From Actinoallomurus iriomotensis (GTDB taxonomy: Bacteria; Actinomycetota; Actinomycetes; Streptosporangiales; Streptosporangiaceae), in contig NZ_BSTJ01000001.1 of assembly GCF_030269445.1 (NCBI RefSeq), positions 149,898-213,897 of the forward strand: a stretch of DNA of 64,000 nt, in the 5' to 3' direction. The translations under genes and the position numbers were made by a program. Positions 24,836-31,987 of the stretch are shown in pieces. Under the pieces are notes generated by a model. The model worked only from the letters and a program-made list of their open reading frames with translations. It ran no database searches and was not told where the DNA came from. Numbering within the stretch: the first letter of the stretch is position 1; the number at the start of each line of letters is the position of its first letter.

Positions 24836-24898
24836 TCAGATCACGGCGACCGGCTCACCCGGAGCCGGCGACGTAAACGCGAAATAGCGACGATCCAT
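24836..24898 (-). CDS. aromatic leader peptide (RRYFAF) of a probable Phe/Tyr attenuator
   Basis: A 20-residue peptide beginning MDRRYFAFTSPAPGE. Four of the codons 5-8 region are Tyr-Phe-Ala-Phe, so low charged tRNA-Phe or tRNA-Tyr would stall the ribosome early in the peptide. A strong terminator lies 26 nt downstream, then the chorismate mutase gene that starts the Phe/Tyr branch. A TACCAT -10 box ends 6 nt before the ATG on this strand, so the message would be leaderless. The gene order and residue content are visible; the regulatory response is inferred from known attenuators. Confidence 0.7.
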   Translation of the reverse strand: MDRRYFAFTSPAPGEPVAVI

Positions 24899-24944
24899 GT
24901 GCCGATGGTAACCGGCCGTGCACCTCGAGCGCCATCTGCCGGAA

Positions 24945-24973
24945 CCGTCCGTCTCGTTATATGAGACGGACGG
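24945..24973. promoter_or_regulatory. 11-bp inverted repeat in the leader-peptide/AraC intergenic region
   Basis: Arms ccgtccgtctc (24945-24955) and gagacggacgg (24963-24973) flank gttatat. It lies 17 bp upstream of the AraC-type gene and about 47 bp upstream of the divergent leader peptide. It may be an operator for autoregulation or a 5' UTR hairpin. The central TTATAT could be part of a -10 box. Confidence 0.5.
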
Positions 24974-24990
24974 GAGGATATCCTCCTGGA

Positions 24991-25809
24991 ATGGACCGGG
25001 AAGTAGCGAAATACCGGCAACATCCCACGGAGCCCGGCGTCGACCTGCTCAGCGCGCGCTTCGTCACCCACCGCTACACCCGGCACGCGCACGCGACGTA
25101 CACGATCGGGCTGATCGAGTCCGGGGTCGAGGAGTTCCAGCACGCCGGGAGCCTGCTGCGGGTGACGTCGGGCCAGGTGGCCCTGCTGAACCCGCAGGTG
25201 GTGCACACCGGCCAGGCGGGCGTGCCGGAGGGCTGGCGCTACCGGGTGCTGTACCCGGCCGTGGACCTGGTGCGGGAGGTCGCCGCCGAGCTGGGCGCGC
25301 CCGGCGGCACGCCGCACTTCCCCGCGACGGTCGTGGACGACCCGGCGGTGGCCCGCCTGCTGCGCTCGGTCCACGCCAGCGCCGCGCGCGGCGACGCCCT
25401 CGCGTCGTCGTCCGCGCTGCGCACCGCGCTGGCCTCGGTGCTGAGACGGCACGCGGCCCGGCCGCCCCACGCGGACGACGAGGGCACGGCGCCCCGGGCG
25501 GTGCGCGCCGCACGCGACCTGCTGCACGCGCGGCCGGACGACCCGCCGTCGCTGGACGAGCTCGCGGCGGCCGTGGGGAGCCGCCCGTTCGTGCTGCTGC
25601 GCGCGTTCCGCGCGGCATACGGCCTGCCGCCGCACGCGTATCTGACGAACCTGCGCGTGCAGCGGGCACGGGCCCTGCTGGACGCGGGCCTGCGCCCGGC
25701 CGAGGTGGCCACCGTGGTCGGCTTCACCGACCAGGCCCACCTGACACGCCACTTCAAACGCGTCGTCGGCGTCCCACCCGGCGCCTACGCTCTCGGCCGC
25801 ACCGCCTGA
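24991..25809 (+). CDS. AraC-family transcriptional regulator with N-terminal cupin domain
   Basis: A 272-residue regulator. The N-terminal half is a cupin-type ligand domain (THRYTRHAHATYTIGLIESGVEEFQHAG, with the HxHxxY pattern seen in this subfamily), and residues about 170-270 form the double helix-turn-helix (LDELAAAVGSRPFVLLRAFRAAYGLPPHAYL, then PAEVATVVGFTDQAHLTRHFKRVVGVPPGAY). The ATG at 24991 follows AGGATATCCTCC; the frame is open to 24961. It lies 240 bp upstream of azlC on the same strand, and members of this subfamily frequently sit beside LysE- or AzlCD-type exporters, so control of azlCD by an amino acid is likely. Confidence 0.9.
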   Translation: MDREVAKYRQHPTEPGVDLLSARFVTHRYTRHAHATYTIGLIESGVEEFQHAGSLLRVTSGQVALLNPQVVHTGQAGVPEGWRYRVLYPAVDLVREVAAELGAPGGTPHFPATVVDDPAVARLLRSVHASAARGDALASSSALRTALASVLRRHAARPPHADDEGTAPRAVRAARDLLHARPDDPPSLDELAAAVGSRPFVLLRAFRAAYGLPPHAYLTNLRVQRARALLDAGLRPAEVATVVGFTDQAHLTRHFKRVVGVPPGAYALGRTA

Positions 25810-26050
25810 GACCCCGGCCTCTGCGCTTGCACGAGCCGATCATCCGGCCGCTCGCGCCGCTGCGCACGCGTTCCCCACGGCCGGCGGCCCGCCCCCGCAC
25901 GCGCACCAGCCGAACCTCCACCCCTGACACGCCACCGCGAACGCGCCGTTCGGCGTCCCGCCCACCCCCGCGGGCGCGCCGCTCGAAGCCCCTCCCGTTC
26001 GTGCAATTTCGTGCAAGACGGTGGTGCGGGGCGGTTTCTAGGGTCGGGGC

Positions 26051-26779
26051 ATGGATTCGACGACGCGGCCCGCGGTACGGGACGGGCTGGGTGTGGGGTT
26101 CGCGGTCGGGCTGTCCGGGGTGGCGTTCGGCGCCGCCGCGGTGGCCGCCGGGCTCAGTGTCGCGCAGGCGTGCGCGCTCAGCCTGGCGGCGTTCTCCGGG
26201 GCCTCGCAGTTCGCGCTGGTCGGCGTGGTGGCCGGCGGCGGGAACCTGATCGCCGGGGCGCTCGGCGCCGTGCTGCTCGGCGGGCGCAACACCCTGTACG
26301 GCCTGCGCCTCGCCGAGGCGCTGGGGGTGCGCGGCTGGCGGCGGGCGCTCACGGCGCACGTCGTCATCGACGAGACGACGGCCGTGGCCACCGCCCAGGA
26401 CGGCCGCCGGGCGACGCGCGCCGGGTTCTGGGCGACCGCGATCAGCATCTTCATCGTGTGGAACGTGATGACGCTGCTGGGCGCGCTGGGCGCCTCACGA
26501 CTGGGGAACCCGGACACGTACGGGCTCGACGTCGTGGGCCCGGCGGCGTTCCTCGCCCTGCTGTGGCCCCGCCTGCGGAGCGGCGCCGCCGAGCGGCGCG
26601 TCGCGGTCCTCGCCGCGCTGGTGGCGATCGCCACCACTCCCCTGCTGCCGCCGGGCATCCCGGTGATGCTCGCCGCGGTGGCCGCCCTCGCCGGCGTGTC
26701 GCGGCACCGCCCGCGCGACGCGGCCGGCCCCGAACCCGAGCCCGTCCTGACCGGCGGCCCCGGGGAGGAGCGTTCATGA
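26051..26779 (+). CDS. azlC: AzlC-family branched-chain amino acid exporter, large subunit
   Basis: A 242-residue membrane protein of the AzlC/YgaZ family, the large component of a two-protein exporter for branched-chain amino acids or analogues. Hydrophobic segments and motifs are as expected: GFAVGLSGVAFGAAAVAAGLS, SLAAFSGASQFALVGVVAGGG (family signature), LLGGRNTLYGLRLAE and DETTAVATAQ. It pairs with azlD 49 bp downstream. The 240 bp upstream hold no gene but a run of CG-rich short repeats. Confidence 0.9.
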   Translation: MDSTTRPAVRDGLGVGFAVGLSGVAFGAAAVAAGLSVAQACALSLAAFSGASQFALVGVVAGGGNLIAGALGAVLLGGRNTLYGLRLAEALGVRGWRRALTAHVVIDETTAVATAQDGRRATRAGFWATAISIFIVWNVMTLLGALGASRLGNPDTYGLDVVGPAAFLALLWPRLRSGAAERRVAVLAALVAIATTPLLPPGIPVMLAAVAALAGVSRHRPRDAAGPEPEPVLTGGPGEERS

Positions 26780-26828
26780 GCTCCGTGGGAGGCCGGAACA
26801 CAGTGTGTTCCCTGACGGAGGAGTGCTC

Positions 26829-27140
26829 GTGAACGTGTGGATCGCCCTGCTCGCGACCGGGCTGGGATGCTACGGACTCAAGCTGGCGGGCCTGGTCGTG
26901 CCGCAGCGTGTCCTGGACGACCCGCGGATTCGCCGCTTCAGCGAACTGGTACCGGTCGCCCTGCTGACCGCGCTGGTCGTGGTCCAGACACTGGCGAGCG
27001 GCCGAACCCTCGAACTGGACGCGCCACGGCTGGCCGGCCTGGCCGCCGCCGTGATCGCTCTGCTCCTTCGCGCGCCGTTCCTGGTGGTACTCCTCGTCGC
27101 CGCCGCGCTCACGGCCGGCCTCCGCCTCCTCGGCGTCTGA
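26829..27140 (+). CDS. azlD: AzlD-family branched-chain amino acid exporter, small subunit
   Basis: A 103-residue protein with three to four membrane helices and the AzlD pattern WIALLATGLGCYGLKLAG, RRFSELVPVALLTALVVVQ. Start GTG at 26829 after GACGGAGGAG. The azlC-azlD gap includes a small inverted repeat (ggaacac agt gtgttcc, about 26793-26809) and a tiny 18-codon frame starting at 26776 on the azlC stop; either could affect coupling, but I cannot show a function. Confidence 0.88.
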   Translation: MNVWIALLATGLGCYGLKLAGLVVPQRVLDDPRIRRFSELVPVALLTALVVVQTLASGRTLELDAPRLAGLAAAVIALLLRAPFLVVLLVAAALTAGLRLLGV

Positions 27141-27426
27141 GCGCCCCGGCGGCGAAGTCGCGGACCGCGCGGAACCGGCTGTCGCTCTGGCCGGGTCAGG
27201 CCATGCGCCCCTGCGGTTCCGTCGGACGGGGGGCGTTTCGCGGTCGATCTGGAACCTCGGTGACGAGCGCCGCGCGGCCATTCTGCTAAGGCGCCGCCCG
27301 TCGCTTTGTAGAAAATCACCTCCTGACTCCATCGTTGACAGCGAAACTTTCCTTCTTCACTCTCAGGGGCACCCAGGCAGGCCTGCCACATCCCATCCCT
27401 CTCGGATCTACCGAACGGAGGCAGTC

Positions 27427-27852
27427 ATGGGTTGCTCTAACAGCGGTGCACCCGCCTACGGCGAGATGTCGTGGTTCTGCTGCGGCGCCGCCTGGGGCCC
27501 CTGCGGCAGCGCCGGCGGCGGCGCCTGTGGAACCTGCAACTCCAGCTCCCACCAGTGCGCCTGGCCGAACGCCTCGGACGCGTGCTTCAACATCACCCGG
27601 CCCGACCAGTGTGGTGAGGGCCTGGCGCGGCGTACGTGCGGCCACGTCTTCTACGTCACCAGCCAGTGCAGCGGTTCGTGCGTCAGCGTCTCGATCGCCG
27701 ACTGCGGTCCGGACACCAACTCGTTCTGCGGCGAGCGGACCTGCTGCGGCTCGGCCTGCGCCAGCAACCGGCTCATCGACCTGACGCCCTCCGCGTACAG
27801 CGCGATCGCCAGCCTCTCCACCGGTCTCTCCCCCGTACGCATCGACAGCTAG
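27427..27852 (+). CDS. cysteine-rich protein (17 Cys in 141 residues), first gene of a redox-type trio
   Basis: Unknown function. Cysteines lie at 3, 18, 19, 26, 34, 37, 44, 53, 62, 71, 81, 85, 93, 101, 106, 107 and 111, with the last 30 residues cysteine-free. There is no signal peptide: the protein starts MGCSNSGAPAYGEMSWFCCG. The density and CC pairs recall the disulfide-knotted light chain of methylamine dehydrogenase, but no tryptophylquinone precursor pattern can be confirmed. GGAGG lies 5-6 nt before the ATG; no upstream in-frame start is seen. The next gene begins 14 nt after its stop, and the third gene encodes a MauE/DoxX-type membrane protein, so disulfide formation or maturation at the membrane is a reasonable guess. 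Confidence 0.75.
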   Translation: MGCSNSGAPAYGEMSWFCCGAAWGPCGSAGGGACGTCNSSSHQCAWPNASDACFNITRPDQCGEGLARRTCGHVFYVTSQCSGSCVSVSIADCGPDTNSFCGERTCCGSACASNRLIDLTPSAYSAIASLSTGLSPVRIDS

Positions 27853-27866
27853 CCGGAGGCCCCGCC

Positions 27867-28466
27867 ATGCCCAGTACCGACCGCCGCCGGTTCCTCAGCT
27901 CCGCGGTGCTCGGCGGCACCGCCGTCGCCGGCGCCACCGCGCTCGGCTCCCTCGCCCCGGAGACCGCGTTCGCCGCGCCGCGGATCGACCTCGATCCCGG
28001 CGCCCGCGACCCGAACTTCGCCGAAGGCCGGATCACCGCGATCAGCGGTTCCCTCCTCAAGGTCTCCGGCTCCGACAAGGCGCTGCACCGCGTCTACGTC
28101 ACCCACGGCACGAGCGTCTGGAAGCTCCGCCCCACGACGTTCGACGAGATCAAGGTCGGTGACGGCCTGTACGCCCGCGGTGTGAAGATGCCCGACGGCG
28201 CGCTCGCCGCCGACGCCGTCTGGGTCAACATCGTCAACCTGGACGCCGCGATCACCGCGATCGACTCGGGCAGGCTGCACCTCGACCACCACGGCAACAA
28301 GGTCGTCGGCCACGTGGTGACCGGCACCACCGCCGCGGTCTACAACCACACGCCGGCCATCTCGGACCTGTCCGGGCTCCAGGTCGGCAAGCACGTCAAG
28401 GTGATCGGCGCCTGGCGGCCCGACACCAACGAGGTCGACATCGCGACCGTCTACGCCGGGATCTGA
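27867..28466 (+). CDS. Tat-exported protein with DUF5666-like domain
   Basis: A 199-residue secreted protein. The N-terminus MPSTDRRRFLSSAVLGGT has a twin-arginine motif followed by a hydrophobic stretch and an AFAAP cleavage region near residue 36. The mature part is beta-rich, with two similar OB-like units (EGRITAISGSLLKVSG...VKMPDGALAADAVWVNI and ITAIDSGRLHLDHHG...VDIATVYAG), in the manner of DUF5666. No cysteine is present, in contrast to its upstream neighbour. It is co-directional with the Cys-rich gene (14-nt gap) and the MauE-like gene (14-nt gap). Folded export via Tat could allow the signal-less Cys-rich protein to ride along; this is speculative. Confidence 0.8.
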   Translation: MPSTDRRRFLSSAVLGGTAVAGATALGSLAPETAFAAPRIDLDPGARDPNFAEGRITAISGSLLKVSGSDKALHRVYVTHGTSVWKLRPTTFDEIKVGDGLYARGVKMPDGALAADAVWVNIVNLDAAITAIDSGRLHLDHHGNKVVGHVVTGTTAAVYNHTPAISDLSGLQVGKHVKVIGAWRPDTNEVDIATVYAGI

Positions 28467-28480
28467 GGAGGGAGTTCACC

Positions 28481-29296
28481 ATGCTCGAGTGGCCGGCGTC
28501 GGTCCAGCCCCTGTTCATCGGCGGCACGCTGCTGTGGTCGGGCGGGCTCAAGTGCCTCGGCCGGTCCGCGCGGCGGTCCGCCGAACGCTCCGCGCTCCCC
28601 TCGTTGGTCGGCGAAGGCCGGGCCCTGTTCGCGTACCGGCTGACCGGGGCGCTGGAACTGGCGCTGGCCGCCGTGCTCCTGCTCCCGCCCGCGTACGCCG
28701 CGGAGGCGGTCGCGGCCGTCGTCCTCGGCGTGGGGTTCCTCGGGTACCTCACCTACGCCAAGGTGGCCGCACCGGACTCCTCCTGCGGCTGCCTCAGCAA
28801 GCGGCGTACGCCCGTGACCTGGCGTTCCTTCGCCCGCGCCGGGCTGGTCACGGCGGCGGCGCTGCTGGGCACGCAGGCGGACGCCTGGTGGGCCGGCGGG
28901 CTCGGCGCGGGCACCGCCGTCCTGCTCGTCGCCGAGGTGGCGGCCCTTCTCGCGCTGTCTCCGGAGGCGGACGGCCTGTGGCTGCTGCCGCTGCGGCGGC
29001 TGCGGATCCGCATGCGCCACCCGCTCGCCGACCGGTCGTTCGAGATGCCGCTGGAGTCCAGCCTGCAACAGCTCCTGGCCAGCCCGGCGTACCGGCAGGT
29101 CAGCCCGCTGCTCAGGTCGGGTCTGCGGGAGACGTGGGACGAGGAGGACACGCGGATCCTCTGCTACACGGCCGAGTACGAGGGCACCGCCGCCACCGCG
29201 GTCTTCGCCGTACCGCTGCGGCACTACCTCCCCGAGGAGGTCCGCGTGGCCCTGGTCGACGAGTCGTCTGAGAGCACGCTGCTGGTCGGAGTCTGA
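28481..29296 (+). CDS. MauE/DoxX-type redox-associated membrane protein with C-terminal cytosolic domain
   Basis: A 271-residue protein. The first about 165 residues hold four or five membrane helices in the MauE/DoxX arrangement (LFIGGTLLWSGGLKCLGR, LTGALELALAAVLLLPP, VLGVGFLGYLTYAKVA, LGAGTAVLLVAEVAALLAL); the loop PDSSCGCLSKRRTPVTW supplies the redox-type CxC pair. MauE is needed for disulfide formation or transport of the methylamine dehydrogenase light chain. The last about 100 residues are soluble and unlike MauE (DRSFEMPLESSLQQLLASPA...), function unknown. GGAGG precedes the ATG. Confidence 0.8.
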   Translation: MLEWPASVQPLFIGGTLLWSGGLKCLGRSARRSAERSALPSLVGEGRALFAYRLTGALELALAAVLLLPPAYAAEAVAAVVLGVGFLGYLTYAKVAAPDSSCGCLSKRRTPVTWRSFARAGLVTAAALLGTQADAWWAGGLGAGTAVLLVAEVAALLALSPEADGLWLLPLRRLRIRMRHPLADRSFEMPLESSLQQLLASPAYRQVSPLLRSGLRETWDEEDTRILCYTAEYEGTAATAVFAVPLRHYLPEEVRVALVDESSESTLLVGV

Positions 29297-29301
29297 CCCT
29301 T

Positions 29302-29334
29302 ACGGCGGTGACCCGCGGCGCGGGTCACCGCCGT
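29302..29334. terminator. bidirectional terminator
   Basis: A perfect 15-bp stem (acggcggtgacccgc / gcgggtcaccgccgt) with a GGC loop sits between the convergent MauE-like gene and the next minus-strand gene. Confidence 0.85.
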
Positions 29335-29339
29335 GCGCG

Positions 29340-29897
29340 TCAGGGCAGGATCTCGAACCGGGTGGCGATCTCACCGAACAGGGCGGCGTCCTCCTCGGGC
29401 ACGGACGAGCCGAGCCCCAGGCAGAAGTGGACGCCGTCGACGGCGACGAAGTACTCACGGACCGCCCAGACCCGCCCCGCGTCATGCAGCGCGCACTCCA
29501 GGAGGGCTCCCTCCCGGCCACCGACCCGAGCGTCGGTGATCCGGAAGTCGGTGAACCCCGAGCTCTCCAGTGAGGTACGCGCGCCCGCCGCGATGTCGCC
29601 CGGGCTTCCCGTCCGCCGGTTCGGCGCGCGGAAGACGATCAGGCTGTGCCGGCGATCCGTGCGCTGGCCGAACCGCGCCGTCTCCCACGGGCTGTTCTTC
29701 AGGTTCGGCGGCCGCTCGTCCCAGTCCTCGGGGACCTGGACGGCGTAGCCGAACTGGGATTTCTCGATGCGCTGCCACGACATGGGCTGCTCCTCGGCGT
29801 CCATCCGCCGAAGGTGCCTGAGGGCAGCGGTGTAGGACTCGCCGGTACGGCGGGCGCGTTCGCGGACGCGGCGCTTGAAGTGCTTGTTCGCTGTCAT
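29340..29897 (-). CDS. hypothetical protein with basic ESYTAALRHLR-type N-terminus
   Basis: A 185-residue soluble protein. Residues 1-33 form a basic helical segment (KHFKRRVRERARRTGESYTAALRHLRR) that recurs as a short module at the ends of diverse actinobacterial proteins. The rest (WQRIEKSQFGYAVQVPEDW, HSLIVFRAPNR, GREGALLECAL, VWAVREYFVAVDGVHFCLGLGSS) resembles LpqN/DcrB-like or PsbP-like folds by its strand pattern. It has no signal peptide. Function unknown. Start ATG at 29897; the open frame upstream is not conserved-looking. The 200 bp before it hold no other feature I can name. Confidence 0.62.
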   Translation of the reverse strand: MTANKHFKRRVRERARRTGESYTAALRHLRRMDAEEQPMSWQRIEKSQFGYAVQVPEDWDERPPNLKNSPWETARFGQRTDRRHSLIVFRAPNRRTGSPGDIAAGARTSLESSGFTDFRITDARVGGREGALLECALHDAGRVWAVREYFVAVDGVHFCLGLGSSVPEEDAALFGEIATRFEILP

Positions 29898-30099
29898 CAG
29901 GGCCCTCGGCGAACCACGGGACTCGGCCCCCGGCGAGGAGCCCGTGGCGGGCGGATGACCAGCGATCCGGGAAGACCAGTCCCCTTTGCCTCCACCAGGC
30001 GGCCCTGCCGGGGAGGGCCGAAGGAGGTTCGGCGGTGGATCGACGCCGCCCTGAGGATAACCCCTCGCGCGCCGTAGGGCCATCGGGGAGCGGGCGGCC

Positions 30100-30732
30100 T
30101 CAGGCGGGGCCGATGCCGCGCATGACCGTGGCGACGAGGCCGTCGGTGAAGCCGGGCGGGATCTCGATCTCCTCGGCGGGGACGCCGCGCAGGAGGTTCG
30201 GCAGGACCATCTCGTGGCAGGCGCCGACGATCATGACGGCGGCGGACTCGGGATCGGCGTCCGGCGCGAGGCGGCCGAGGTCGCGTTCCGCGCGCAGGTA
30301 GTCCGCGAGATGCGCGCGCAGGCCGCGGCCGCCGGCCATGGGGTTCGGCAGGCCGGCGAACCGCGTGAGCACCTTCGGCTGGGCGAGCAGGCCCGCGAAG
30401 GCCGGCAGGATCGCGACGTGCAGCCGCAGGCCGTGCTCGACGTAGGCCCGCAGGTTGTCCGCGACCTCGCCGGCGCCGGCGCGCGCCGGCGGCGTACCCA
30501 GCGAGCGCTCGACGGAGCTCACGTGGGCGTGCAGCGCCTGGGCGAGCAGGTCCTCCTTGTCGGCGAAGTGGTTGTAGAGGACGCCGTCGGCGACCCTGGC
30601 CTCGCGGGCGATGTCGCGCACGGTCAGCCCGGCGGTGCCCCGCCGGGCCATGAGCGCCTCCGCGGCGGCGATCAGATGGTCGCGCAGGCTCTGGTCGCCG
30701 CCGCGCAGGGCGGACGCTCTTCTCGGTGACAT
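30100..30732 (-). CDS. TetR-family transcriptional regulator
   Basis: A 210-residue repressor-type protein. The N-terminal DNA-binding domain is clear (LRDHLIAAAEALMARRGTAGLTVRDIAREARVADGVLYNHFADKEDLL, residues about 15-62), followed by an all-helical ligand domain. It lies 38 bp downstream of the methyltransferase gene on the same strand, so both are probably one unit driven from the region at 31608-31662, where two overlapping palindromes of a TetR-like type are found. Autoregulation is inferred. Confidence 0.9.
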   Translation of the reverse strand: MSPRRASALRGGDQSLRDHLIAAAEALMARRGTAGLTVRDIAREARVADGVLYNHFADKEDLLAQALHAHVSSVERSLGTPPARAGAGEVADNLRAYVEHGLRLHVAILPAFAGLLAQPKVLTRFAGLPNPMAGGRGLRAHLADYLRAERDLGRLAPDADPESAAVMIVGACHEMVLPNLLRGVPAEEIEIPPGFTDGLVATVMRGIGPA

Positions 30733-30770
30733 CACGTCGCATCGTATTGGCGCCGCGCGCCGGCCGAGGG

Positions 30771-31607
30771 TCAGGGGCGCGTGGCCGTGATCAGCCAGGC
30801 GGCCCCGCGCAGCCGTACCGCGCCGTCCTTCTCGAAGGAGCGCATCGCCGTGGTCAGCGCGTCGCGCGCCCGGGAGGCGAGGGCCGGGCCCATCTGGTCC
30901 AGGGCGGACCGTACCGGCCCCCAGGCGCCGACGAAGGCGGCCGCGTCCTCCGCGTCGTGCCCCCACACCTGGGTGGCGTCGACGGGTGTGGACGTGACGT
31001 CCGTCAGGCCGGCGTCGGTGAAAAGCCGGCGGACGTGGTCGGGGTCGGCCAGCGACTCGGGTCCGCTCGCGCCGGGCGCGGAGGCGGGGCCTGACGGGCG
31101 CCGGCCGCCGACCGCGGCGAAGACCGTCCCCAGGTCGCTGTCACGGAGGTGCCGCAGGCTCAGGAAGGCCACCCGGCCGCCGGGCCGCAGCGCGCGGGCG
31201 ACGTTGGCGAACGCGGCGACCGGATCGGCGAAGAACATGACGCCGAACCGGCTGACCGCCACGTCGAACGCCCCCTCGGGGAACGGGTGGACCTGGGCGT
31301 CGGCCTGCTCGAAGGTCACGTTGGCGACTCCCTCCTCGGCCGCGGTGGCCCGCGCCCGCTCCAGCATCGGCGCCGACAGGTCCACGCCGGTGGCGTGCCG
31401 GCCGCGCCGCGCGGCCAGCCGGGTGAGCTGGCCGTTGCCGCAGCCGATGTCCAGGACCCGGTCGCCCGCGCCGATGGCGGCGGCCTCCAGCAGCGGCTCG
31501 TTGAAGCCGCTGTTCACGGCGTCGTAGCGGCTCTGGTTGGCGGCCCAGTGACCCCCTTCGTAGCCGTTCCACGCCTCGGCCTGCGCCGTGTTGACGATCG
31601 TCGTCAT
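30771..31607 (-). CDS. class I SAM-dependent methyltransferase
   Basis: A 278-residue protein with the Rossmann-type methyltransferase core: motif I VLDIGCGNGQLTRLAA (about 50-65), motif II acidic loop GVDLSAPMLERAR, the ADAQVHPFPEGAFDVAVSRFGVMFF stretch and RALRPGGRVAFLSLR. It resembles UbiE/COQ5-like small-molecule methyltransferases; the substrate is unknown. GGGGGAG lies just upstream of the ATG at 31607. A double palindrome lies about 22 bp before the start, so the gene is probably regulated by the TetR protein encoded after it. Confidence 0.9.
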   Translation of the reverse strand: MTTIVNTAQAEAWNGYEGGHWAANQSRYDAVNSGFNEPLLEAAAIGAGDRVLDIGCGNGQLTRLAARRGRHATGVDLSAPMLERARATAAEEGVANVTFEQADAQVHPFPEGAFDVAVSRFGVMFFADPVAAFANVARALRPGGRVAFLSLRHLRDSDLGTVFAAVGGRRPSGPASAPGASGPESLADPDHVRRLFTDAGLTDVTSTPVDATQVWGHDAEDAAAFVGAWGPVRSALDQMGPALASRARDALTTAMRSFEKDGAVRLRGAAWLITATRP

Positions 31608-31629
31608 GACACTCCCCCGCCACATCGTT

Positions 31630-31659
31630 ATGAACGTATGTTCATGAACGTACGTTCAT
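31630..31659. promoter_or_regulatory. two overlapping 16-bp palindromic operators
   Basis: ATGAACGTATGTTCAT (31630-31645) and ATGAACGTACGTTCAT (31644-31659) overlap by 2 bp and are 14 bp apart centre to centre. The second is perfectly palindromic and the first has one mismatch. The TGAACGTNNGTTCA type is typical of TetR-family operators. The sites cover the YciI gene 3' end and the region just upstream of the methyltransferase-TetR unit. Confidence 0.75.
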
Positions 31660-31929
31660 AACGTCCTCGTCGTCAAGTGCGAGGGGTGTCCAGCGGCGGT
31701 ACCCGACGACGGTCACGCCGGGAGTGGAGTAGTAGGGATCGGCGGCGAGGATGTCCCGCAGGCCGCGCTCGTCGGTACGGAAGACCAGCAGCGCCCCCGA
31801 TTCGTCGGCCCACGGCCCGGCGATCGTCAGGGTCCCCTCGGCGCGCAGGCGGGAAAGTCGCTCCCGGTGGGCCGGCCGCGCCGCGAGCCGTCGTTCGTCA
31901 TCGTCGAAGGCGAGTTCGAGTACGTACAT
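31642..31929 (-). CDS. YciI-family protein
   Basis: A 95-residue small ferredoxin-like fold protein. The family's histidine-aspartate pair is present (H21 in PAHRERLSRL and D42 in AGPWADESG), as is the ending YYSTPGVTVVGYRRWTPLAL. Most YciI proteins have no assigned reaction, though some relatives are dehalogenases or muconolactone isomerase-like enzymes. Its last 6 codons (MNVRS and stop) lie over the palindromic operators, so its C-terminus was probably shaped by that DNA. The methyltransferase starts 34 nt downstream. Confidence 0.82.
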   Translation of the reverse strand: MYVLELAFDDDERRLAARPAHRERLSRLRAEGTLTIAGPWADESGALLVFRTDERGLRDILAADPYYSTPGVTVVGYRRWTPLALDDEDVMNVRS

Positions 31930-31965
31930 GTGCCGCACGCTAGGGCCGTGTTGCCCGCCGGCGCT

Positions 31966-31979
31966 GTATCGGCCGATAC
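31966..31979. promoter_or_regulatory. 14-bp palindrome before the Crp/Fnr-type gene
   Basis: GTATCGGCCGATAC is a perfect palindrome ending 8 nt before the ATG of the Crp/Fnr-type regulator, in the 58-bp gap to the divergent YciI gene. Position and symmetry suggest an autoregulatory operator. Confidence 0.45.
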
Positions 31980-31987
31980 TCCGGTTC

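Noticed and set aside
26776-26832. 18-codon frame between azlC and azlD as an extra peptide
   Set aside because: It starts on the azlC stop and ends across the azlD start; more likely an incidental frame or coupling device than a peptide gene.
27427-27852. Assignment of the Cys-rich protein as methylamine dehydrogenase light chain
   Set aside because: No Tat or Sec signal, no heavy-chain gene and no identifiable quinone-forming Trp pair; only the cysteine density and MauE neighbour are similar.
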